Shown: positions 1 through 6,968 of the stretch, piece by piece
Layout: each line of letters begins with the position of its first letter
How positions within the stretch are numbered: position 1 is the first letter of the stretch
Assembly (NCBI GenBank): GCA_002434005.1
Contig: DJJF01000042.1
Span: 1 to 13,505 of the forward strand
Length of the DNA: 13,505 nt
Direction of reading: 5' to 3'
Source: Candidatus Saccharibacteria bacterium UBA6575
GTDB taxonomy: Bacteria > Patescibacteriota > Saccharimonadia > Saccharimonadales > Saccharimonadaceae
Notes under the pieces: generated by a model
Told to the model about the DNA's origin: nothing
Databases searched by the model: none
What the model saw: only the letters and a program-made list of their open reading frames with translations
Position numbers and translations under genes: made by a program

Positions 1-39
1 AGGATGAGGTCTCGGGTTCAACCCCCGATCGTGGCTCCA
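1..39 (+). tRNA. tRNA, 3' end only (probably tRNA-Thr)
   Basis: This is the 3' half of a tRNA cut by the window edge. The T arm is a 5-bp stem (12-16 with 24-28) around the loop TTCAACC. It is followed by the 3' acceptor strand TCGTGGC (29-35), discriminator T (36) and an encoded CCA (37-39). The variable loop AGGTC (7-11) preceded by GGATG is the arrangement common in bacterial tRNA-Thr(GGT). A Thr tRNA is also expected just ahead of rpmG in many bacteria. The anticodon lies outside the window, so the identity is an inference; the tRNA itself is clear. Confidence 0.8.
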
Positions 40-71
40 TTTTTATGCCACTAGCATTTTGTTACATATTA

Positions 72-80
72 TGCTATAAT
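72..80 (+). promoter_or_regulatory. Extended -10 promoter of rpmG
   Basis: TGCTATAAT is a perfect TGn-TATAAT extended -10 element. No convincing -35 lies 16-18 bases upstream, as is usual for extended -10 promoters. The expected start near 87 gives a leader of about 33 bases. The purine-rich stretch GAGAAGAAG abuts the rpmG ATG and may act as a weak ribosome-binding site. Confidence 0.7.
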
Positions 81-119
81 GATGAGAAGTACTAATATAA
101 AGCTTTAAACGAGAAGAAG

Positions 120-326
120 ATGGCAAAGAAGAATACAAAGCGTAAATTGATTGGTTTAGTGAGCGATCTGACTGGTCACCGTACGTACTACACCACGAAG
201 AACACTCAGAACACAACTGAAAAGATTTCACTCAAGAAATACGACCCGGTTGCTCGTAAGCACGCTACCTACACTGAGACAAAGAAGAGTCTTGGACGTA
301 ACGAAGTAAAAGCCCGTAAAAGCTAA
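120..326 (+). CDS. rpmG: Large ribosomal subunit protein bL33
   Basis: A 68-residue basic protein that starts with the L33 signature (MAKKNTKRKLIGLVSDLTGH), continues with repeated Tyr-Thr-Thr and Asn-Thr-Thr motifs, and has the conserved LKKYDPVARKH segment. L33 binds 23S rRNA near the E site of the 50S subunit. There is no cysteine: the positions that hold the zinc-ribbon cysteines in C+ paralogues carry other residues, so this is the C- (zinc-independent) form. It is longer than the usual 49-55 residues because of a basic C-terminal tail (about residues 54-68). It follows a tRNA, has its own promoter at 72-80, and ends at a strong hairpin terminator. The ATG at 120 is the only sensible start. 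Confidence 0.94.
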   Translation: MAKKNTKRKLIGLVSDLTGHRTYYTTKNTQNTTEKISLKKYDPVARKHATYTETKKSLGRNEVKARKS

Positions 327-339
327 TACAATATCATTC

Positions 340-368
340 AAAAAGTCGGCTATATCAGCCGACTTTTT
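340..368. terminator. Bidirectional intrinsic terminator between rpmG and the glucan operon
   Basis: A 12-bp perfect stem (340-351 with 357-368) closes a 5-base loop. The core AGTCGGCT/AGCCGACT is flanked by A5 on the left and a T run on the right, so it works as a terminator in both directions. On the minus strand it overlaps the last codons and TGA stop (355-357) of the convergent gene. Confidence 0.88.
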
Positions 369-1002
369 TGTCTATTTGCGCTGCGAGCCATGTACCATTT
401 TTTAGTATGGTTTCGAGTAGATCGGGACTAAGCCGAGATTTTTCAGAGTAAATATATAGGGCAGACTCAGTGAGTTCGATAACTAGTCCAGAAAAGTGTG
501 ATGCAATGGTACCTGCTAACTCAGGATTAATGATACGTAATGCATCATGAGTGTGGGTTGGTGCAACGTATACCTTGTATTGGCCCTTAAATGAATTAGG
601 ATACTCGCTTAACGAAGCTAAGTCCGCGGGTTGTAATGTAGGGTATTTTAAGTCCAATAGTTCGTGGAATCCATGGCCTCGTGTGCCTGATCCAATAAAT
701 ATATGTGGAATATCTGCGGTAGTCTTTAGATCAAATTCCATGATGTGCCAAGCGTGTTTCTTGCCGCTTCGCAATGTGTCCGAACGCTCAACGAACACTA
801 CGTCATACCCGTCGTATGAGCCGATACAATAATGATCATCATGGTGCTTCGTGCTGACGGTCATACCGCGAAGGATATGATGTTCGTCGTCACGCTGACT
901 GACATAGCCGAAATACACCATACCGACGTTGTCGCAAAATTGTTGAATGAGTCGCTTCGAAGACTGCTTTGAAAGGATGCTCGATAGCTTAAGATCGGGC
1001 AT
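355..1002 (-). CDS. Hypothetical protein, last gene of the glucan operon
   Basis: A 215-residue soluble protein with no signal peptide or membrane segment; I do not recognise the family. The frame stays open upstream to 1128, but the ATG at 1002 is preferred. It gives a 14-base overlap with the GH15 stop and avoids a long antiparallel overlap, and GGAAA lies just upstream as a possible ribosome-binding site. Visible traits are a central histidine- and tyrosine-rich section (about residues 40-70, with HH, KHHDDHYC and GSYDGYD), an aromatic beta-rich middle (FIGSGTRGHGFHELL at about 102-116), and a helical C-terminus. Being translationally coupled to GH15 suggests a role in alpha-glucan metabolism or its control, but no enzyme motif is evident. 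It ends inside the bidirectional terminator. Confidence 0.8.
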   Translation of the reverse strand: MPDLKLSSILSKQSSKRLIQQFCDNVGMVYFGYVSQRDDEHHILRGMTVSTKHHDDHYCIGSYDGYDVVFVERSDTLRSGKKHAWHIMEFDLKTTADIPHIFIGSGTRGHGFHELLDLKYPTLQPADLASLSEYPNSFKGQYKVYVAPTHTHDALRIINPELAGTIASHFSGLVIELTESALYIYSEKSRLSPDLLETILKNGTWLAAQIDKKVG

Positions 1003-2938
1003 GGGTGTTTCCGTCGATGATATCAAGCAGTGAAGCCATATACTCGGCATGGCTCCATACGAGCGGTGACACTGATAACGCGTCTGAAGTAACAGGGTTG
1101 AGTTGCTCGGCAAACATGAGTGAGCCATCGACTTTACTGCCTACCCACTGTAGTATGCTGTCGCGCAGATTCTGATCCCCAACTTCTTGGGCGTATTGAG
1201 CGAGCCAGAGTGAGGCGATGTACCAGTAGTTACCCGTACCAGTCTGAGCATTACGGTGGTAGTTGTCATTTTCATAGCGTGGCAAGCCGTACGAGTCACT
1301 TTGGAAGAATCGTGAACGAATTGTTTCAAATGATTTTTTGATTTCCTCACTATCTAACGGGTATAGCCCGAACATGTATGCTCCGAAAAAGCTCGAGAGA
1401 TCGATCGTATCGTCGGGTGTAAACTCACCATTGTCTGAACGGATACCTTTAATAAAGTGACCTGTTGATTCGCTAAATAGACGCTTATGGGCACAGTCGT
1501 ATATGTCGTTTGCTGCAGTGCGCCAACGAACAACTGAATCTGGATCCTCCGCATCTTCGGCTAAATCGGCAGCCGCCTGAAGCGCTGCCACAACCACTGA
1601 TACGGTGTATGTCGAAGTGATAAAGTGTTCTTCCCACAAATCGTAACTGGGCTTCGGTAAACCGGTTTTTTCATCAACATAACCGGCGAGAAAGTCGCCC
1701 ATTTTCTTAATGAAGCTTTCGTAGAATTCACTCAGTAGTCTAGGATCTTTTTGAATATCATAAAATTGTCCGAACATAAATAATGTGAGTGCAGTTTCGT
1801 CTTCTTGGATCGGCGGAGCCGCGGTGTCGCCGTGAACATACGGATGCCAGCTTGAGCCGAGTGCGCCGTCAGCCTGGTACTTGTGCATAAGGTAGCCATT
1901 ATGATGCAGGCCACGACGGGCAAACTCGAAAAATCTTCGCGGCTCGGCGCTGTACCCGAGGCGTATAAGTGGCCACAGTGCATATGCTCCGTCGCGTGGC
2001 CAGCAGTATGCATAGGCGTCCCGGGAGTAGTTCAGCATGGTCGTATCAGTGCTGGCAATAACCGCGCCACGCTTATCGATGTGCGATTTAACCACCATAG
2101 CGCTATGAATGAATAGCTGGCGTTGGGACACATCAAGGCGCTCACTCGCTGCGCGAACGGGCGTGAGCCACTCGTGCCACCATAATGCGGTTGCATGCAG
2201 GTAGCTATCAAGCCCATTTTCTTCTACGGATTTATGGACATATAGCGCCTCGCGTATCGATGTACCGGCTGCGATCCAGTAATGAACGCGCTTTGAATCA
2301 TATGCGCCAATTTTAAGTTTGAATCGTAAGGTCGAATCAACACGGCCATGCTCGACAACCGATCCTGCTAACTCACCGTCATCAGCATCGCGATACGTGC
2401 CCTCACGTCCTTCGATACCGAATAAGCCAATCGAGTGCTGGTCAAATGGTCGATCGCCAGTTCGTCCACTAATAATGAAGGCACGCCTGCCTCTGTAATG
2501 GAGAATTGCATCTGAATCTGGAAGATACTGTGCGGTATCAGTATTACTGCGGGAATCACCGATCGCAAATGCCTGGTGCGTAAACAATCGAATATCACGT
2601 GAGCTATCGGCAAGATTGACCACGTGAATGTTCCGAAGGAATATGCTGATTTCTGCTTCTACCGTGTCATCAAACTCAAGCATGACACGAAGGTCAGGAT
2701 GAACCGCTCGGGTATGGCCAATAAGCGCTCCCTCTGCTGTCCACGATTCTATGTGCCATGTTCCGTCGTCCAGCCAAGAGACGCGTCCATCCACCCACAC
2801 GCCAACACGGTGGCGGAGGTCTTTACCCGCGCTATGGTTTTCCAGCCCGACATACGGAAAGTAAAAATCGTGTACTAAACCAAATTGATTTATGCCAACG
2901 TGCAGCTCGCCATTCGACAGAACGACCGGCCGAGACAT
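989..2938 (-). CDS. GH15 family glucoamylase / glucodextranase-like hydrolase
   Basis: 649 residues, the usual size of prokaryotic GH15 enzymes, which release glucose from the non-reducing ends of alpha-glucans (some members act on trehalose or isomaltose-type glucans). Residues about 1-265 form the beta-sandwich N-domain typical of bacterial and archaeal members. Residues about 270-645 form the (alpha/alpha)6 barrel. Key motifs are YCWPRDGAYALWPL (311-324), YDLWEEH (432-438, containing the general acid Glu) and FAEQLNP (609-615, with Glu611 as probable general base). No signal peptide is seen, so it is probably cytoplasmic and acts on stored glycogen or dextrin. GGAGG at 2948-2952, inside the end of the GH57 gene, gives a 9-base spacer to the ATG, and only 2 bases separate the genes. 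The exact substrate cannot be told from sequence alone. Confidence 0.93.
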   Translation of the reverse strand: MSRPVVLSNGELHVGINQFGLVHDFYFPYVGLENHSAGKDLRHRVGVWVDGRVSWLDDGTWHIESWTAEGALIGHTRAVHPDLRVMLEFDDTVEAEISIFLRNIHVVNLADSSRDIRLFTHQAFAIGDSRSNTDTAQYLPDSDAILHYRGRRAFIISGRTGDRPFDQHSIGLFGIEGREGTYRDADDGELAGSVVEHGRVDSTLRFKLKIGAYDSKRVHYWIAAGTSIREALYVHKSVEENGLDSYLHATALWWHEWLTPVRAASERLDVSQRQLFIHSAMVVKSHIDKRGAVIASTDTTMLNYSRDAYAYCWPRDGAYALWPLIRLGYSAEPRRFFEFARRGLHHNGYLMHKYQADGALGSSWHPYVHGDTAAPPIQEDETALTLFMFGQFYDIQKDPRLLSEFYESFIKKMGDFLAGYVDEKTGLPKPSYDLWEEHFITSTYTVSVVVAALQAAADLAEDAEDPDSVVRWRTAANDIYDCAHKRLFSESTGHFIKGIRSDNGEFTPDDTIDLSSFFGAYMFGLYPLDSEEIKKSFETIRSRFFQSDSYGLPRYENDNYHRNAQTGTGNYWYIASLWLAQYAQEVGDQNLRDSILQWVGSKVDGSLMFAEQLNPVTSDALSVSPLVWSHAEYMASLLDIIDGNTHARS

Positions 2939-2940
2939 CG

Positions 2941-4164
2941 TTAAAAGCCTCCAAGGGAGCTTGAGTGATATGCCATGAGCCTATACCGAACATCGCGAAG
3001 TGCGTTCATGAAATACAGGAAGGCGTCATATGGTGAGTCGTACGGGCTGAAGTAGGCATGCACATCACCGTCGTTAAACCACTTGGTACACATGTAGTAC
3101 ACGTGATCTGATGTCTGCAGGTTGCGCCAGTCTGCAATAAGTTTTAGGTCACCGGATCGCACAATATCATTCTCTAAGCCATATAAGTAGCGCAGGGCTT
3201 CTTGCTGCATGGAGTTTCCAAGCCATGCTGTAAGGTCGCGCTCGTTATCGGCCCAGGTTACGGTATGAGGCATGCTAAGTTCACCAACCGGTTCAAATGA
3301 TTCAGCCGTCTCGGTTACGGTATAAAACGCGCGATCATCACGTGAGGACCAGTCGTTGACCAACTGTTGGAAGAAGTCGAATATACCAGTGTCTTCCCAT
3401 TGATGTTCTCCAAATGTCTCATAGTCCATAAACAGGTTAATAATCTCACCATGTTCAAGTGAGGCATCAAGCCAGTGCATGTATTTATCTGTACTAAGCG
3501 GCCAGTCTTGCCATGCTTTATTACCAAATCGGAATGCGATGTCATCACTTAAACGGTAATTCTTAGTGAGTAGCCTTACAGACTCGGTTCTAGCAGGGCG
3601 ATAGACGTTATTCGGGCTTCGCCACTCAAGTATGGGGTCCCAGCCTTCAGCAAGAATCGTCTTGTAGCCAGACTCATCTGCCCAGCGTGCTAGTTCGTCG
3701 TTGTACGCCAGTTCTGTATTTCGAAATGAGGTCGTTTCAACACCAAATGTCGAGCGTATGAGGTCCCTGTGCAAAGCAACTTGTCGTTCAAACTCGAGCC
3801 GAGAGTAGAAAAACGCCAGCGAATGATTGTATGTTTCACCAACGATTTCAACACGTCCAGATGCGACTAGTCGTTTGAAATCATCTAGTACATCTGGCGC
3901 ATATGCCATAGCCTGCTCGATAAAAGTACCCGTTATACTAAGCGAAAACTTGAACTCCGGCTGGGTATCAAGGAGTTGCTGCAGGACCCGATTCATTGGT
4001 CGGTACGATTTTTCAGCAACTTTTTCAAAAACTAGTCTGTTGTTACGTTCTGATTCGCTTTCGTCATCAAAATATTCGTGACGAGATGCGGTGTCGAATA
4101 CCGAGTAATCGCGAATACGCCACGGCTGGTGAACGTGCAGGTATAATGTTATTCCTTTTTTCAT
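2941..4164 (-). CDS. GH57 family alpha-amylase-like glycoside hydrolase
   Basis: 407 residues with the conserved GH57 regions in order: HVHQPWR (about 10-16), GETYNHS (109-115), FRNTEL (147-152, Glu151 the likely nucleophile) and FMDYETFGEHQ (245-255, Asp247 the likely acid/base). GH57 enzymes are retaining amylases, amylopullulanases, branching enzymes or 4-alpha-glucanotransferases. The short length and FRNTEL signature fit the alpha-amylase-type group better than the longer branching enzymes. It is predicted cytoplasmic, with no signal peptide. The ATG at 4164 is chosen over the one at 4212 because it gives an ATGA overlap with the upstream glycosyltransferase and starts directly at the catalytic barrel. 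Substrate (glycogen or maltodextrin) is inferred from the neighbours. Confidence 0.93.
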   Translation of the reverse strand: MKKGITLYLHVHQPWRIRDYSVFDTASRHEYFDDESESERNNRLVFEKVAEKSYRPMNRVLQQLLDTQPEFKFSLSITGTFIEQAMAYAPDVLDDFKRLVASGRVEIVGETYNHSLAFFYSRLEFERQVALHRDLIRSTFGVETTSFRNTELAYNDELARWADESGYKTILAEGWDPILEWRSPNNVYRPARTESVRLLTKNYRLSDDIAFRFGNKAWQDWPLSTDKYMHWLDASLEHGEIINLFMDYETFGEHQWEDTGIFDFFQQLVNDWSSRDDRAFYTVTETAESFEPVGELSMPHTVTWADNERDLTAWLGNSMQQEALRYLYGLENDIVRSGDLKLIADWRNLQTSDHVYYMCTKWFNDGDVHAYFSPYDSPYDAFLYFMNALRDVRYRLMAYHSSSLGGF

Positions 4165-5387
4165 CGCGCTGCCGCCTTGTCTCGTACGATCGCATGGTAC
4201 ATTTCTAAGCATTTTGCAGCAACATCATCCCATGACAAGCGAGCATATTCACGCTTAACATTGTTTGTAAGCTCAGACTTGAGTGCAGGTGATGTCGCGA
4301 CGGCGATAAGTTGATCGGCTAAACGGTCAGTATCCCAGAAATCGTAACGGAAAATGCTTGATAATACTTCACCAACACCCGATTGCTTGCTGATAATCAG
4401 CGCATTGTCATGGTGTGCGGCTTCGAGTGCCGTTAATCCAAATGGCTCTGACACCGAACTCATAACGAAGATGTCGGCAACGGTATATGCATCGCGCCAC
4501 CGCTGTCCACGAATGAAGCCCGTGAAGAATACCTTATCGGATATTCCAAGATCGGCTGACATCCGAAGCAATTCATCACGCTGCTCACCGTCCCCGGCAA
4601 ACAAAAAGACAAGCTTGTCATATCGCTCACAGGCACGCGCAGCGGCTTTCATCATGTGAGTCAGACCTTTCTGAACGGTGAAACGAGTAATCGTAGCAGC
4701 AACGGTATATCCTTCACTTTTCAAAAATTCGAGGTATCGGTACGTGGCTGTGTCGTAATTGTGCGGCTCGATCAGGGATGCATCGAACGCATTATGTACA
4801 ACCTCAACTTTTTCGGCTGGAATGCCGTATCGGTGAACGATCAAGCCTTTTGTGATATTTGATACCGCTATGATTCTGTCGGCCATAAGGAGGCCTTGCT
4901 CTTCTATTTCGTGCACGAGAGGGTTGCCATAATGCTCACCAGCTCGGTCGAACTCAGTAGCGTGGACGTGCACTATTAGCGGTGCGCCAGTGATTTCTTT
5001 TGCGCGTATACCTGCTTCGATCGTTAGCCAATCATGGGCATGAATTGCATCAGGTTGCTTGGTTTGGACTAGGTCGTCAACAAAATCAACGTAGCGTGCC
5101 TGAACGTCCCGAATTGTCGACAGTCCCTCGCCAGGTTTACGGTGAAGAGCATCTACAATTTCGCCGGCAGAGTCATACGCACCCATACCGTTTCGATGCA
5201 ATGGTTCAAGGTGTGTTGCGGCATGAATACGCATAAATTCTGCACCTGGGTGATGAGCTGAGTAAGGTAGTACAAAATCAATTGAAGAACCTGCGAGCGC
5301 GAGGGCTTTTGACATATGAAAACAAGCGACACCTAGTCCACCGCTGTTATGCGGAGGTAGTTCCCACCCTAGCATCAGTATGTTCAT
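4161..5387 (-). CDS. GT4-type glycosyltransferase, probable glycogen/alpha-glucan synthase
   Basis: A 408-residue GT-B fold enzyme. The N-domain opens with MNILMLGWELPPHNSGGLG; the GGLG loop (16-19) is the nucleotide-sugar contact seen in glycogen synthases and GT4 enzymes. HAHDW (116-120) follows. The C-domain has ITRFTVQKG (R235, K240), a GDG segment (265-267) and SEPFGLTALEA, whose E314-x7-E322 pair marks the GT4/GT5 donor site. The opening is strongly glycogen-synthase-like, and two alpha-glucan hydrolases follow in the same operon, so transfer of glucose from ADP- or UDP-glucose to glycogen is the best guess. Trehalose or sucrose-type synthases of GT4 are alternatives. It is the first gene of a four-gene minus-strand operon and overlaps GH57 by 4 bases. 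No strong ribosome-binding site lies just before the ATG. Confidence 0.85.
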   Translation of the reverse strand: MNILMLGWELPPHNSGGLGVACFHMSKALALAGSSIDFVLPYSAHHPGAEFMRIHAATHLEPLHRNGMGAYDSAGEIVDALHRKPGEGLSTIRDVQARYVDFVDDLVQTKQPDAIHAHDWLTIEAGIRAKEITGAPLIVHVHATEFDRAGEHYGNPLVHEIEEQGLLMADRIIAVSNITKGLIVHRYGIPAEKVEVVHNAFDASLIEPHNYDTATYRYLEFLKSEGYTVAATITRFTVQKGLTHMMKAAARACERYDKLVFLFAGDGEQRDELLRMSADLGISDKVFFTGFIRGQRWRDAYTVADIFVMSSVSEPFGLTALEAAHHDNALIISKQSGVGEVLSSIFRYDFWDTDRLADQLIAVATSPALKSELTNNVKREYARLSWDDVAAKCLEMYHAIVRDKAAAR

Positions 5388-5448
5388 TCACGTTCCGTAC
5401 ATCACTTTTAAGCGATGCCGTCGGCCTCCCTACGTTTGACTTGCCTTC

Positions 5449-5477
5449 ATTATGCCAAGCGCTTATGGTTTTTACAA
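5449..5477 (-). promoter_or_regulatory. Promoter of the glucan operon
   Basis: Reading the minus strand: -35 TTGTAA (plus positions 5472-5477), a 17-base spacer, and an extended -10 TGG-CATAAT (hexamer at 5449-5454). Transcription should begin near 5442, giving a leader of about 55 bases. The leader contains an AGGGAGG stretch well upstream of the ATG. The -35 box sits only 13 bases from the -35 of the divergent mscS promoter. Confidence 0.65.
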
Positions 5478-5490
5478 GAGGTAAAGTGCC

Positions 5491-5518
5491 TTGAAACAAA
5501 GCAATATTTCGCTACAAT
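5491..5518 (+). promoter_or_regulatory. Promoter of mscS
   Basis: -35 TTGAAA (5491-5496), a 16-base spacer and -10 TACAAT (5513-5518). The ATG at 5530 lies 11 bases after the -10, so the mRNA leader would be about 5 bases or less. No Shine-Dalgarno sequence is present. This is a near-leaderless start. Confidence 0.75.
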
Positions 5519-5529
5519 AGAATACTGCT

Positions 5530-6486
5530 ATGACGACGGACGAATTCTTTCAACGTGCCGGCACGGAACTCACTGATTTTTTGACTCAAGCGAACCCGTA
5601 CCGCTCACTTCTTATTTTAGTTGTATCTCTGGTAGTTAGTTATTGGCTAAGCCGATTTATTGCACAGTTCATTATTTTCATCGCCCAAAAAGTCGCGGTG
5701 CGCTCCGATAACGAGTCGGATGCCACGAAAGCCCTTCAGCTACGACAGGTCGAGACATATTTAGGCGTCATTGTCGCTGTTGTACGTGTAGTCGTGGTGG
5801 CTGTAGTGGCATACGTGAGCTGGCGAATACTGAGTCCGGTTGAGAGCAGTAAATTAGGCGGAAGTGGCGCAGCCGCAATTGGAGCCAGTGCTGTATTTAT
5901 TGTTATCGCAGGTCAGACGCTCGGGCCAATCCTCAGGGATGTAACAGCAGGTGCAACGATCATAATCGAGCAGTGGTTTACCGTCGGTGACTATGTAAAA
6001 ATTGAGCCATTTTGGGATGTGACGGGTGTGGTTGAAAGGTTGACACTTCGCTCTACCAAGATTCGAAGCCTGAGCGGTGAAATTATTTGGATCCATAACC
6101 AAAAGATTGACGCCGTACATGTAACACCAAACGGCGTGCGGACATTGGCTGTTGACGTGCTAGTGAATGACAAGGACGCCGGGACTGAGCTTATTAAGCG
6201 CACTATATCAAAACTTCCAACCGGACACATGACTGTTGCAGGGAAATTAAAAGTCGTTGATACGATCAAATATACAGATGAACTCTGGATGGTTACGGTG
6301 CAAGGTAAAACCGTACCAGGCCGAGAATGGTTGATTGAGAATTATTTCGTAAACCAATTGCAAAAAGAAAATACAAGACTTCTTAAGAAGGATAGGCTCC
6401 TCGAAGGCGATCCGATCGTGCGGTACGCCGATCCCGATACCGAGCGGCGATTCCGACGTGCCGTACGAGTGCAGCAACAAAAGTAG
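5530..6486 (+). CDS. mscS: MscS-family small-conductance mechanosensitive channel
   Basis: 318 residues. Three hydrophobic segments lie at about 24-52, 78-100 and 112-140. The third is the Gly/Ala-rich pore helix (GGSGAAAIGASAVFIVIAGQ). It leads into the MscS beta-domain, seen as the VGDYVKIE stretch (152-159), then GVVERLTLRSTKIRSLSG and the IHNQKI segment (188-193). The C-terminal alpha/beta cage extends to about 280 and a charged tail follows. The family gates at high membrane tension and releases solutes during osmotic downshock. It is divergently transcribed from the glucan operon, so one control region could serve both. The gene is near-leaderless with no ribosome-binding site. The family call is firm; conductance and gating cannot be read from sequence. 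Confidence 0.93.
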   Translation: MTTDEFFQRAGTELTDFLTQANPYRSLLILVVSLVVSYWLSRFIAQFIIFIAQKVAVRSDNESDATKALQLRQVETYLGVIVAVVRVVVVAVVAYVSWRILSPVESSKLGGSGAAAIGASAVFIVIAGQTLGPILRDVTAGATIIIEQWFTVGDYVKIEPFWDVTGVVERLTLRSTKIRSLSGEIIWIHNQKIDAVHVTPNGVRTLAVDVLVNDKDAGTELIKRTISKLPTGHMTVAGKLKVVDTIKYTDELWMVTVQGKTVPGREWLIENYFVNQLQKENTRLLKKDRLLEGDPIVRYADPDTERRFRRAVRVQQQK

Positions 6487-6503
6487 CCTTAACACCTTTG
6501 ATC

Positions 6504-6512
6504 TGGTACAAT
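6504..6512 (+). promoter_or_regulatory. Extended -10 promoter of tRNA-Trp
   Basis: TGGTACAAT is a TGn-TACAAT extended -10 element located 22 bases before the mature tRNA 5' end. The only -35-like sequence (TTAACA, 6489-6494) is too close to be used. The primary transcript would carry a short 5' leader for RNase P to remove. Confidence 0.6.
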
Positions 6513-6534
6513 TTATCAACGGTACAGAGTACAT

Positions 6535-6609
6535 AGGGGCATAGTACAACGGCTAGTATATGGGTCTCCAAAACCTAGGATCGTGGTTCGATTCCACGTG
6601 CCCCTGCCA
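6535..6609 (+). tRNA. trnW: tRNA-Trp (anticodon CCA)
   Basis: A complete cloverleaf. The acceptor AGGGGCA (6535-6541) pairs with TGCCCCT (6599-6605), followed by discriminator G (6606), the Trp identity base, and an encoded CCA (6607-6609). The anticodon stem TGGGT/ACCTA encloses the loop CTCCAAA with anticodon CCA at 6568-6570. The T arm is CGTGG-TTCGATT-CCACG. It decodes only UGG, consistent with UGA being a stop in this genome. It has its own promoter and terminator. In many bacteria tRNA-Trp lies directly before secE; here secE is about 5.4 kb further on. Confidence 0.96.
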
Positions 6610-6623
6610 AGCTGCAGATACTT

Positions 6624-6657
6624 AAAAGATCTTCATTCGGTAGGTCTTTTCTTTTTG
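6624..6657 (+). terminator. Intrinsic terminator after tRNA-Trp
   Basis: AAAAGATC (6624-6631) pairs with GGTCTTTT (6643-6650), including one wobble pair, around an 11-base loop. The T-rich tract CTTTTTG follows directly. It closes the single-gene tRNA-Trp unit. Confidence 0.75.
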
Positions 6658-6666
6658 TATGAAAAT

Positions 6667-6674
6667 GATATAAA
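6667..6674 (+). promoter_or_regulatory. Candidate promoter (-10) for a structured RNA
   Basis: TGA-TATAAA forms an extended -10-like element in an AT-rich stretch, just after the tRNA-Trp terminator and ahead of a hairpin-rich region with no credible gene. The expected start is near 6681. There is no clear -35. The AT-rich surroundings make a chance match possible. Confidence 0.4.
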
Positions 6675-6680
6675 ATATAA

Positions 6681-6960
6681 ATTATGCGTGGGGAAGTGAT
6701 TGTAGGCTAGGGCACCTCATGATCTGAATGCGCACGATGTAAGCGGTGCTCGGATTCGAAATGACTACGAGATGCGACATCTGCGAGGGGGAGATACTTA
6801 AACTGAACAGGGCATGCCCATGCTCTTAGTAAGGTCTCCTCCTCGCACCCCTCATCAACTATGGATATTCACACTAAGTAATCTATGTAGTTCGAAGTAC
6901 GTCCACCGAGAGCGGCTACATAAATGAGGTCTCACGTAGAGGCCTTATTTATGTAGTTTT
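6681..6960 (+). ncRNA. Candidate structured non-coding RNA, family not recognised
   Basis: About 280 bases with no plausible reading frame on either strand, bounded by a possible promoter and a strong terminator. Helices seen are: TTGTAG (6700-6705) with CTACGA (6765-6770), enclosing GGGCACC (6710-6716) with GGTGCTC (6745-6751); a 5-bp hairpin AGATG/CATCT (6770-6782); and a long hairpin whose 13-bp base pairs 6782-6794 with 6835-6847 and extends through a bulge to a terminal 6-bp stem (6809-6814 with 6821-6826). I looked for tmRNA, RNase P RNA and SRP RNA hallmarks and found none. A divergent 6S RNA remains possible. The alternative is an unusually structured spacer or leader for the gene at 6975. 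Confidence 0.4.
6916..6960 (+). terminator. Strong intrinsic terminator
   Basis: An 18-bp stem (6916-6933 with 6939-6956, three G-T wobbles) with loop ACGTA is followed by TTTT (6957-6960). The outer part CTACATAAAT/ATTTATGTAG is perfectly paired. It would end any transcript through the candidate RNA region. It lies directly against the -10 of the next gene, so that gene probably does not depend on read-through. Confidence 0.75.
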
Positions 6961-6968
6961 GATAGAAT
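6960..6968 (+). promoter_or_regulatory. Extended -10 promoter of the gene at 6975
   Basis: TGA-TAGAAT ends 6 bases before the ATG at 6975, so transcription is predicted to start at or next to the start codon. No ribosome-binding site is present. The element begins in the last T of the preceding terminator. Confidence 0.5.

Noticed and set aside
551..832. Open frames on the strand opposite the operon genes (for example 551-832, 2624-2878, 4354-4659) as antisense genes.
   Set aside because: They lie wholly inside well-supported genes, have no ribosome-binding site or promoter, and their translations have no protein-like pattern.
1003..1128. Longer N-terminus of the unknown operon protein starting at 1128.
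   Set aside because: It would overlap GH15 by 140 bases; the ATG at 1002 gives the usual short overlap.
5388..5402. UGA before the GT4 start read as an amino acid, giving a longer N-terminus as in code-25 CPR lineages.
   Set aside because: TGA serves as stop for the GT4 gene and the gene ending at 355, long genes contain no internal TGA, and the GT4 N-terminus is complete as it stands.
6684..6710. Short reading frame ATG to TAG (8 codons) inside the candidate RNA region, near a -10 box, resembling a leaderless peptide.
   Set aside because: Too short to support, and the surrounding sequence is better explained by base pairing.
6745..6910. Possible tmRNA: GGATTCGAA (6752-6760) and TTCGAAG...TCCACC (6891-6907) recall its 5' and 3' motifs.
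   Set aside because: The T-arm does not pair with a 7-base loop, no acceptor stem or CCA forms with a 5' GGGG end, and no credible tag reading frame ending in Ala-Ala is seen.
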